In this document: one piece after another, positions 18,381 to 25,359 of the stretch
Numbering within the stretch: position 1 is the stretch's first letter
Layout: the number at the start of each line of letters is the position of its first letter
Position numbers and translations under genes: made by a program
Assembly (NCBI GenBank): GCA_016237705.1
Contig: CP066204.1
Span: forward strand, 940,001 to 1,004,000
Direction of reading: 5' to 3'
DNA: 64,000 bases
Origin: Aerococcaceae bacterium zg-252
GTDB lineage: Bacteria > Bacillota > Bacilli > Lactobacillales > Aerococcaceae
Notes under the pieces: generated by a model
Told to the model about the DNA's origin: nothing
Databases searched by the model: none
Seen by the model: only the letters and a program-made list of their open reading frames with translations

Positions 18381-18496
18381 AAACATGGTGTGAGTGAGGC
18401 TGTTCTGGCTTGAATCACTGGAACAAAAAGCACAGGAGTGCGTTAAGCACTATGAGCATTTTTGCGAAGTAGACGTCATGCCGAACGAACCGGAAT
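18381..18496 (+). repeat. Leader-hairpin repeat, unit C
   Basis: First of the pair between infB and rbfA: begins AAACATGGTGTGAGTGAGG. Outer arms GGCTTGA (18407-18413) and TCATGCC (18476-18482) pair with one mismatch; inner AGTGC/GCACT is perfect. It ends CGAACCGGAAT. Confidence 0.8.
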
Positions 18497-18616
18497 GGAA
18501 CATGGTGTGACAACGAGTGCTTTGAAATGAACCACTGAAGAAAAGCAACTGCGTGTGTAGGACGCAAAAAAGTGGCTTTTTAAGGGGAGTCATTTCAGAA
18601 AGTTGGGAATAGGAGG
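18497..18616 (+). repeat. Leader-hairpin repeat, unit D, carrying the rbfA ribosome binding site
   Basis: Second of the pair. Outer arms GAAATGA (18524-18530) and TCATTTC (18590-18596) pair perfectly and extend with CTTT/AAAG; AAAAGC/GCTTTT and TGCGT/ACGCA form the inner helices. It ends GGGAATAGGAGG, the rbfA Shine-Dalgarno. Confidence 0.8.
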
Positions 18617-18624
18617 ACATTAAA

Positions 18625-19017
18625 ATGGCAAATTATCGTCATGGACGTGTACGACAAGAAATTATGCGTGAAGTGAATCGTATTTTGATGCGAGAAATTA
18701 AAGACCCACGTATCGAAGGTGTGACGATTACTGATGTGGAGTTGACTGGCGATTTGCAACAAGCAACGATTTTTTACAGTACTCTATCCGATAAAGCTGG
18801 TGCTAGACAGAAAACGCAAGCAGGTTTAGAGGCTGTAAAAGGAAAAGTTCGCAGTGAATTAGGAAAAGCAATTCAATTATACAAAGTGCCAGAACTGACA
18901 TTTGAACGTGATTCATCGATTGATTATGGAAATCGTATTGATGCGTTATTGAATCAATTGAATACATCAAAAGCAGAAGAAGTAGAAGAAACGGAAGACA
19001 CATTCGAAGAAGAGTAA
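18625..19017 (+). CDS. rbfA: 30S ribosome-binding factor RbfA
   Basis: Cold-shock-related factor for 16S rRNA 5'-end maturation, 130 residues with a type II KH-like fold (REVNRILMREIKDPRIEGVTITDVELTGDLQQATIFYS, then VPELTFERDSSIDYGNRIDALL) and an acidic C-terminal tail. The strong AGGAGG comes from repeat unit D. It usually follows infB closely; here 252 bp of repeats intervene, and the usual next genes truB and ribF are absent. Confidence 0.95.
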   Translation: MANYRHGRVRQEIMREVNRILMREIKDPRIEGVTITDVELTGDLQQATIFYSTLSDKAGARQKTQAGLEAVKGKVRSELGKAIQLYKVPELTFERDSSIDYGNRIDALLNQLNTSKAEEVEETEDTFEEE

Positions 19018-19040
19018 GACTACATTTTCTGTTCAGTGAA

Positions 19041-19080
19041 GAGCATTCGTTAAATCAAGTATGATTTGCGAATGCTTTTT
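19041..19080 (+). terminator. Terminator after rbfA
   Basis: AGCATTCG/CGAATGCT stem with inner AAATCA/TGATTT pairing, then TTTTT. It ends the translation-factor operon. Confidence 0.8.
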
Positions 19081-19157
19081 CGTATTGGCTATGTCAAAGT
19101 GTATAATGTCGTACTATCAGTATGGTATAACTGTTAGGTGCTTAAATCATGGGAGTA

Positions 19158-19166
19158 TGCTATAAT
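19158..19166 (+). promoter_or_regulatory. Extended -10 before the polysaccharide locus
   Basis: TGCTATAAT, an extended -10 with no convincing -35, lies 62 bases before the first glycosyltransferase start. Confidence 0.5.
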
Positions 19167-19227
19167 TAATCAAGAAAAATTCTGATTTTATAACGTGATG
19201 TCATATGGTAGAAATGGAGAAGATAAG

Positions 19228-20376
19228 ATGAGAGTATTGCATATTATGAGTGGTTTTGGTGGGGGGATTTCATCATTCATTCAAAATAAAGCGATTGGCT
19301 TACTAGATAGCGATATTATTTTTGATGTTGCCACTTATGATGAAGTGTCACCTGCATTTAGAAACAGTATTGAGCAAATGGGAGGGACGATTTATCCTTT
19401 AATCAATCCTAAAAAAGAATCTTGGAATGCTTTTGTGCAGTCTTTCGATACTATTTTTCATCAACATCACTATGATGTGGTGCATTGCCATATTGTAGGG
19501 TATCGTGCCATTGCGTATTATGCCATTGCTAAGAAATATGTGTCTCGCTTTTATATTCATGCACATGATACTCGTCCAATGACGCAAACTGGATTGAAAA
19601 ATCACTTACTTCACTGGTTTAATCGTCGCTTAAATCATTACATGAGTGATGTGGCACTAGGTTGTGGAGATTTAGCTATTCAATCTCATTATGGTTTGGT
19701 CAACAAAAATCATGCTATGGTATTGACCAATAGTATTGAAGATGAGCGTTTCCTAATGGACGATGACCAACGCTTAACGCTGCGACAAGCATTGCGTGAG
19801 CAATATCACATCAATGATTCGACAGTGGTAATTGGTCAAGTAGGACGTTTAGAAAAAGTGAAAAATCTATCCTTTACCTTAAATTTAGCTCGTTATATTA
19901 AAGAGCAAGATTTACCAGCAAAAATTTTTCTAGTGGGTAATGGGGCATTAAAAGAATCTATTCAGACTACTATTGAACAAGAACAATTGCAGTCAGTTAT
20001 TGAGTTGTTAGGACGGCACAATCAAATTGAGCAGCTCTTACCATTATTCGATGTTTTATTATTGCCGTCATTTGCTGAGGGATTACCAACGATTGCTGTT
20101 GAGGGACAGGCATTAGGTGTGCCAATTTTAACGAGTGATAATGTCACAACCGAAGCTGATTTTGGGTTGGGAATGTTTCAACAACTCTCACTCGATGAAA
20201 AAATGAATGCTTGGTATGTAGCACTTGAAGCACTAGCTCATGAACCTGTACCAGTATTGTCAAGACGCCTAGAAGTGTTAAAAGGTGTTAAATTTACCGA
20301 AGCAGCGTCAGCTGAATTATATCAAGAGTTTTTACTGGGCGAGATAAATCATTATCATATTAACCCACATAGTTAG
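19228..20376 (+). CDS. Glycosyltransferase family 4, surface polysaccharide synthesis
   Basis: Cytoplasmic GT-B transferase of 382 residues resembling EpsF-type enzymes. The N-terminal domain starts MRVLHIMSGFGGGISSF; the acceptor region has HCHIVGYRA and HAHDTRP; the donor-binding domain has IGQVGRLEKVKNLSF and the ..LLPSFAEGLPTIAVEGQALG block with the conserved Glu. The frame opens at 19195, but GGAG before 19228 sets the start. It is the first gene of a five-gene locus; donor and acceptor are unknown. Confidence 0.88.
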   Translation: MRVLHIMSGFGGGISSFIQNKAIGLLDSDIIFDVATYDEVSPAFRNSIEQMGGTIYPLINPKKESWNAFVQSFDTIFHQHHYDVVHCHIVGYRAIAYYAIAKKYVSRFYIHAHDTRPMTQTGLKNHLLHWFNRRLNHYMSDVALGCGDLAIQSHYGLVNKNHAMVLTNSIEDERFLMDDDQRLTLRQALREQYHINDSTVVIGQVGRLEKVKNLSFTLNLARYIKEQDLPAKIFLVGNGALKESIQTTIEQEQLQSVIELLGRHNQIEQLLPLFDVLLLPSFAEGLPTIAVEGQALGVPILTSDNVTTEADFGLGMFQQLSLDEKMNAWYVALEALAHEPVPVLSRRLEVLKGVKFTEAASAELYQEFLLGEINHYHINPHS

Positions 20377-20385
20377 GAGTCAATA

Positions 20386-21798
20386 ATGAAACATTTTTTA
20401 AAACGCTTATTAGGTTTCAGCATGGGACCGATATTTGGTGCGATTATTTCATTTATCCAAGTGCCAATATTAAGTTATTTTTTAGCTGAAGCAGAATATG
20501 GTCGTGCGAGTTTATTTCAAACCTTAATGGTGACTTTACCGAATTATATTTACATCGGTTTGGATCAAGCCTATACACGTGAGTATCAGCAACATAAAAA
20601 TAAACGTGAATTGTTACAACAAGCTGCGTTATTACCGATGATTGTGGGGCTATTATTATTCATTCTGATGTTATTTTTCAGTGGTGATTTATCTTTATGG
20701 TTATTTGATAATCGTGAGTATTATTATATTGTTTGGTACGGTGGTATTTGGGTATTATCGACGATTTTGGAACGCTTTTTCTTATTAGCCATTCGTATGG
20801 AAGAAAAAGCCTTTGAGTTTTCTTCTTTTTCCATGTTGTTAAAAATAAATGTTTTCCTACTATCCATGTTTTACATTTTAATCGGTTGGCGTGACTTTAA
20901 AGTCATTGTCTATGGTCTGATTTTCGGACAATTATTAGGTGATTTAGTTTTATATGTCCGTTACCGTAATTATTTTGATGTTTCAGATTTTAAAATTGAT
21001 TGGTCATTAATCAAGCAAATGTTAAAATTTGGATTACCGATTATGGTGGCAGTTTCTTTAACTAATTCACTTTCTGCTGTCGATAATATTTTCTTAAAGC
21101 AATTTCGGACTTTGGAAGAAGTCGCTATTTATTCAGTGGCTGCTAAAGTGATGATGGTAATCGGTGTAATTAAAGGTTCCTTTACTAGTTTTTGGGTACC
21201 GACTGCTTACCGTTGGTATGAAGAAAAGAAAGAAATGCGATATTTTCAGTATATTAGTGAGGCAGTGCTCTTTATATTAACAGGTGTATTTTTTGGATTA
21301 TTATTATTTAAAGGTGTTGTTGTGATGTTATTTGCAGAACGCTATCAAAATATCCAATATATTCTTGGCTTAATGGCATTTCCGCAAATTATGTATACTT
21401 TATCGGAAACTACCAATTTAGGCATTGTATTTTCACGGAAAACACATTTTAATATTTTAGTAAGTATTGCGTCTTTTGTTCCGAGTGTGGTATTGAACTA
21501 TTTATTGACACCTAGCTTTGGTTATAAGGGGGCAGCCGTAGCATCGTTTGCTGCCTATACGATGTTCTATTTTTCAAGAACTTATTTCTCGAATAAAATG
21601 GGGTTTAAGTTTCCACAATTAAAGGCAACATTATCTATTTTAATTATGGCATTTGCAGCTTTATTGAATTTACTGGATTTACCGTTTATTGAACTCTATA
21701 CTTTATTATTAGGTTTAGTGGCTCTAGTCGTTCAATGGAGTACCGTTCGAAAAACATTGGATATACGAAAAAATAGCTCACAATGGGACTTTACTTAA
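20386..21798 (+). CDS. Polysaccharide flippase (Wzx/MATE-like, MVF superfamily)
   Basis: Integral membrane protein of 470 residues with about twelve to fourteen hydrophobic segments; it should flip lipid-linked repeat units across the membrane. Oligosaccharide-flippase features: FGAIISFIQVPILSYFLAEAEYGRASLFQTL at the start, GLPIMVAVSLTNSLSAVDNIFLKQF mid-protein, and SFGYKGAAVASFAAYTMFYF near the end. It lies 9 bp after the preceding transferase. Confidence 0.87.
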   Translation: MKHFLKRLLGFSMGPIFGAIISFIQVPILSYFLAEAEYGRASLFQTLMVTLPNYIYIGLDQAYTREYQQHKNKRELLQQAALLPMIVGLLLFILMLFFSGDLSLWLFDNREYYYIVWYGGIWVLSTILERFFLLAIRMEEKAFEFSSFSMLLKINVFLLSMFYILIGWRDFKVIVYGLIFGQLLGDLVLYVRYRNYFDVSDFKIDWSLIKQMLKFGLPIMVAVSLTNSLSAVDNIFLKQFRTLEEVAIYSVAAKVMMVIGVIKGSFTSFWVPTAYRWYEEKKEMRYFQYISEAVLFILTGVFFGLLLFKGVVVMLFAERYQNIQYILGLMAFPQIMYTLSETTNLGIVFSRKTHFNILVSIASFVPSVVLNYLLTPSFGYKGAAVASFAAYTMFYFSRTYFSNKMGFKFPQLKATLSILIMAFAALLNLLDLPFIELYTLLLGLVALVVQWSTVRKTLDIRKNSSQWDFT

Positions 21799-21813
21799 GC
21801 GAAAGGAGTCAGC

Positions 21814-23088
21814 ATGTTTTATTATTTATTAATGCTTGTAATGAGTGTTTTTTTAGGAACAAAATTATTTGCGATTCCGACACCTGTTGCTCAATTAACA
21901 CTTTATCGATTGTTAGTTTTTATGGTTCCGTTAATTTTAGCACAGCAATATTTTCGTAAACAAGATTCGGTTAAGCTATTAGCTAAATCGGATGCAACAC
22001 GTGCGTGGTTGATGTACTTATTTTGGTGGTTTATAGGTGTCGTTTCTGTTATTTGGGTTAAAGACATAAAACTTTGGTTCCAAGCTGTATTTTTATTAAG
22101 TATCGGTGTATTCGTTATTACGGCATTGTATCTATGGTTAAATAAATTAGAAGATTGGTACCGGATTATTTATGGTGTCTGGGTGATGATGTGCTTTCAA
22201 ATTTTATGGGGATACTATGAAATTATTACCGGAAATTATTTATTTGCTGATTTGGCAAAATTAGATAAATACCGAACCTTTAATTCGCAACCGATGACAC
22301 GGATTCCGATTACTTATTTTGCAAATCAAAATGATTATGCAACGTTTTTATTAGCGAGTTTGTCCATTATGTTAATTTGTTATCATCGTGCTCAAAATAT
22401 ATGGCTACGCTTGACTATTTTATTGAGTGGTGTGGCGAGTAGTTATTTAATTTATCGTTCAGGTTCTCGTATGGCGTTATTGATGCTAGGAGTTTTTATT
22501 ATTTTATTAGTCCTATTTCAGTTTAAAATTACTTTTAACCGAAAAATTATCACAACTGGATTGATTACTGGAATAGTTGGGCTAATTACAATATTTATTA
22601 TCAAACCAGCTTTATGGCATAAACTATTGACAATGTTATTATCAACGCAATCTGGTGCGATTACCGGTGACAGTGCTCGAGTTAATTTATATAAAAATGG
22701 CTTAATTTTTATTGGTGAAACATTCGGTCGAGGTGTTGGAGCAGGTAATGTGGAATATTGGATGGGGAACTTTACGTATTATTCAGTAGGTAGTTTAGTC
22801 AATATTCACAATTGGTGGCTTGAAATATTGGTGGGCTACGGCATTTTCGTATTTGCTAGCTATTTAGTCGTGTATATTTTATTAATACGACGCTTGTTTA
22901 TTATGACAAAATATAGTTCACAGCGAGAGCAATATACAGCTCGTGCCTTGTTAATTTTCATGCTAATTTTTATTTTTTCAAGTATTACGAGTGCATCGAA
23001 TATGTTGATTGAGTGGCATTGGTGTATATTTGCCTTATTAATTAGCTATATTAAAATACACGAGTCAATTAATAGAAATAGAGTATGA
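21814..23088 (+). CDS. O-antigen ligase/Wzy-like polysaccharide polymerase
   Basis: Membrane protein of 424 residues with about eleven transmembrane segments and one larger extracellular loop near residues 275-325, containing GRGVGAGNVEYWMGNF and NIHNWWLEILVGYG, the Wzy_C-type region. Such enzymes join repeat units on the outer face. It sits between the flippase and a chain-length-like protein, as expected for a Wzy-dependent pathway. Confidence 0.82.
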   Translation: MFYYLLMLVMSVFLGTKLFAIPTPVAQLTLYRLLVFMVPLILAQQYFRKQDSVKLLAKSDATRAWLMYLFWWFIGVVSVIWVKDIKLWFQAVFLLSIGVFVITALYLWLNKLEDWYRIIYGVWVMMCFQILWGYYEIITGNYLFADLAKLDKYRTFNSQPMTRIPITYFANQNDYATFLLASLSIMLICYHRAQNIWLRLTILLSGVASSYLIYRSGSRMALLMLGVFIILLVLFQFKITFNRKIITTGLITGIVGLITIFIIKPALWHKLLTMLLSTQSGAITGDSARVNLYKNGLIFIGETFGRGVGAGNVEYWMGNFTYYSVGSLVNIHNWWLEILVGYGIFVFASYLVVYILLIRRLFIMTKYSSQREQYTARALLIFMLIFIFSSITSASNMLIEWHWCIFALLISYIKIHESINRNRV

Positions 23089-23126
23089 ACGAGCATTTTA
23101 TGGAACCAAGATAAAGGAGAAAAGAA

Positions 23127-24161
23127 ATGAGTATAGTAACAATGATTTCAGAATTTACACGATTTTTAAAAGATTACTTGGTAAAAATCGTTATTGGTGC
23201 AGTACTAATCAGTATTGCGTGCATGGGATTTAAATATTTTGATGAAAGTATGACATCTGATGATTCAGCTGCTTATCAATCGTTAAAAACACGTTATGAA
23301 CAAGAACCTGCTGAAGTCCAATTTATCGTATCAAAAGAAGACGGAACTTTTTTCAATAATGGGTTTGTATTTGATGAGTATTTTAGTTTACCTGAAATTA
23401 TTTCAGCAGTAGAAAAAGAAACAGGAATTGAGTTTCATCAGTTTAAGGAAGATGAAACAACATTGGAATTTGAAAAAACTTCGATTTTTCGTGGGGGTCT
23501 AAGTGCTTGGCGTAATCCGTCAACTGATGTAATTACATTACGGATACTGGTTGGAAAGACAGCTGAAGAAAATTTAGCGATTGCTCAAGCCTATCAAAAA
23601 ATATTAACAATGGGTAATATTCCATTTTTACAAAAAAATGAGATTACGATTATTTCAGAAGCTGCGATTGGTGAACAATTATCAGCGGCGATGTTTCCAT
23701 ATTTGACAACGCTAGATAGCTTAAAAGCAGTGAATACTTTAAATAAACGTTCATTGATTATTATTGGGGTAGCGGGTTTTATTGCTGGAGCTATTTTAGT
23801 TGCAGGGGCAATCTTCTTATTACGCTTATTTCAAACGAAAATTACTTATGCCTTTGATTATTCATGGGCAATGGAAGATACTCATTTATTATATAAGCAA
23901 GAAAAGAGCGATAATTTAGTTTTACAAGATATGATTCAAACACCGCAATTAGCACATCGTTATGTGGTTTCGCAAATGGAATCAGAAACAGTTTTACCGA
24001 CAGAAGTGGATTGTGTCACACGTGTGCAAGATATTACAGTACCAGTTGAAGAAATCGTACTCGTACTTTACGCTAATCAATCAGATAAGGCTTGGTTTAA
24101 TGCACAATATACTTTAGCGAAACTATATAAAGTACCTGTGAAAATTATTCATATCATTTAA
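23127..24161 (+). CDS. Wzz-like membrane protein with degenerate kinase-like C-terminus
   Basis: 344 residues. Topology: transmembrane helix at about 19-36, an extracellular region of roughly 170 residues, a second helix at about 206-232, and a cytosolic tail of about 112 residues. This is the layout of chain-length determinants (Wzz/YveK). The tail ends EEIVLVLYANQSDKAWFNAQ then LYKVPVKIIHI, which resembles the last strand-helix-strand of BY-kinases (CpsD) without any Walker A. A fused, inactive kinase remnant is inferred. The position among wzx, wzy and transferases supports a role in chain length or export. Confidence 0.6.
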   Translation: MSIVTMISEFTRFLKDYLVKIVIGAVLISIACMGFKYFDESMTSDDSAAYQSLKTRYEQEPAEVQFIVSKEDGTFFNNGFVFDEYFSLPEIISAVEKETGIEFHQFKEDETTLEFEKTSIFRGGLSAWRNPSTDVITLRILVGKTAEENLAIAQAYQKILTMGNIPFLQKNEITIISEAAIGEQLSAAMFPYLTTLDSLKAVNTLNKRSLIIIGVAGFIAGAILVAGAIFLLRLFQTKITYAFDYSWAMEDTHLLYKQEKSDNLVLQDMIQTPQLAHRYVVSQMESETVLPTEVDCVTRVQDITVPVEEIVLVLYANQSDKAWFNAQYTLAKLYKVPVKIIHII

Positions 24162-24178
24162 AGAGAGTGGGAAGTCGA

Positions 24179-24934
24179 ATGAATGAACAATTGGTATCGA
24201 TTATTACGCCAGTCTACAATGCTGAGCGTTTTCTCGAAGCAATGATTGAAAGTATTGTGAATCAAACCTATCAAGAATGGGAATTAATCTTAGTTGATGA
24301 TAAGAGCCAAGATGATAGTGTTCAAATTATGGAAAAATGGCAAGAAATAGATAGTCGTATTCGCTACATTGAATTGGAGGAAAATAGTGGGGCTGCAGTT
24401 GCACGAAATCGTGGTATGGCAGCTGCTAGAGGTCGCTGGATTGCTTTTATTGATAGTGATGATTTTTGGACGCCAGATAAATTATCATTTCAACTCTCTT
24501 TTATGCAAATGACGAAAGCTGCTTTTACTTATACGGATTTTGCATTAGTTGACGAAAATGGCAATGTCATTAAGCCGCAAGTCTATGTACCTGACCGTTT
24601 GGATTATAATGGATTGCTAAAAAACACTGCGATAGCCTGTTCGACAGTAATTATCGACCAATCGGTTGTTGGGCCATTTCGTATGCCGTTAGTACGCAAA
24701 GGACAGGATACTGCAACTTGGTTAATGCTAATGCGTGAACATGGTATTACCGCTTATGCTGTTCCTAAAGTATTAAATTACTATCGTCAAGTGCAAGGTT
24801 CAGTGTCAAGTAATCGTGTGGCAGCATTAAAACGCACATGGCATACTTATCGTTATTTGGAACAATTACCATTACCTAAAGCGATGTATTACTTTGCATC
24901 GTATGTCCTAAATGCGATAAAAAGACGCTTATAA
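24179..24934 (+). CDS. Glycosyltransferase family 2
   Basis: GT-A transferase of 251 residues. It starts with VSIITPVYNAERFLEAMIES, then LILVDDKSQDDS and the DXD-type IDSDDFW at about residue 97; the acceptor side has ACSTVIIDQSVVG and RKGQDTATWLMLMREH. The frame opens at GTG 24167, but ATG 24179 with GTGGGAAG upstream is preferred. It is the last gene of the polysaccharide locus. The donor is unknown. Confidence 0.87.
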   Translation: MNEQLVSIITPVYNAERFLEAMIESIVNQTYQEWELILVDDKSQDDSVQIMEKWQEIDSRIRYIELEENSGAAVARNRGMAAARGRWIAFIDSDDFWTPDKLSFQLSFMQMTKAAFTYTDFALVDENGNVIKPQVYVPDRLDYNGLLKNTAIACSTVIIDQSVVGPFRMPLVRKGQDTATWLMLMREHGITAYAVPKVLNYYRQVQGSVSSNRVAALKRTWHTYRYLEQLPLPKAMYYFASYVLNAIKRRL

Positions 24935-24936
24935 TA

Positions 24937-24966
24937 TTGACATTTTAACAGATTATCCGTTAAAAT
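24937..24966 (+). promoter_or_regulatory. alaS promoter
   Basis: Perfect TTGACA at 24937-24942, an 18-base spacer and TAAAAT at 24961-24966, directly after the polysaccharide locus. It starts the T-box leader. Confidence 0.75.
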
Positions 24967-24969
24967 ATG

Positions 24970-25172
24970 GCATAAAGGTCATATCGTATTACACTAACAG
25001 AGAAATATTGATAGGTGAAACAATATTGCGTAATAAGATGCTCCCTTTAGGTTTTCTACTTGAAAAAGTAGCGTGTTATCTGCGTTATCAGATTATTGAA
25101 GAAATAATGATGAGTCGTTATAAGTAAGGTGGTACCGCGATGAAACGCCCTTACATATAAGGACTCTTTTTA
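24970..25172 (+). ncRNA. T-box riboswitch (tRNA-Ala) upstream of alaS
   Basis: The T-box sequence AAGGTGGTACCGCG is at 25126-25139. Its TGGT would pair with the ACCA end of uncharged tRNA, fitting an A discriminator as in tRNA-Ala. The terminator pairs GTAAGG (from 25124) with the CCTTAC of CGCCCTTAC (25146-25154), followed by CTTTTT. Upstream, AATATTG/CAATATT forms a Stem I-like hairpin. Possible Ala specifier codons are GCT at 25040-25042 and GCG at 25028-25030; I cannot decide between them. Two leader-hairpin repeats lie between this switch and the gene. Confidence 0.9.
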
Positions 25173-25177
25173 TATAA

Positions 25178-25296
25178 AAACCTAGTGTGAGAGAGGGCGT
25201 TTTGCCTCGAATCACTGGAGCAAAATACCGACGTGCATGAAATGCACAGAGGGATTTTGTGAAGTGGATGTCATTTCAGTTCCTTGGAGCCGGAAT
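25178..25296 (+). repeat. Leader-hairpin repeat, unit E (chimeric arms)
   Basis: Begins ACCTAGTGTGAGAGAGGG. The inner helices pair well (CAAAATACC/GGGATTTTG, GTGCAT/ATGCAC), but the outer arms do not: the 5' arm is GCCTCGA while the 3' arm is TCATTTC (25270-25276), the partner of the GAAATGA type. It looks like a recombinant of two former units joined in the shared core. Confidence 0.75.
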
Positions 25297-25356
25297 AAAC
25301 CTAGTGTGAGAGAGGGCGTTGAGATAGCCCGAACGAACTGTAAAATATTGGAGGGA
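25297..25356 (+). repeat. Leader-hairpin repeat, unit F (internally deleted)
   Basis: Repeats the first 24 bases of unit E, then jumps to GCCCGAACGAACTG near the 3' end, about 60 bp in total. The central hairpin is missing. It ends in GGAGGG, the alaS ribosome binding site. Confidence 0.7.
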
Positions 25357-25359
25357 ACT

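Noticed and set aside
25237-25359. Longer alaS start
   Set aside because: Would translate through repeat units E and F; GGAGGG and family length put the start at 25360.
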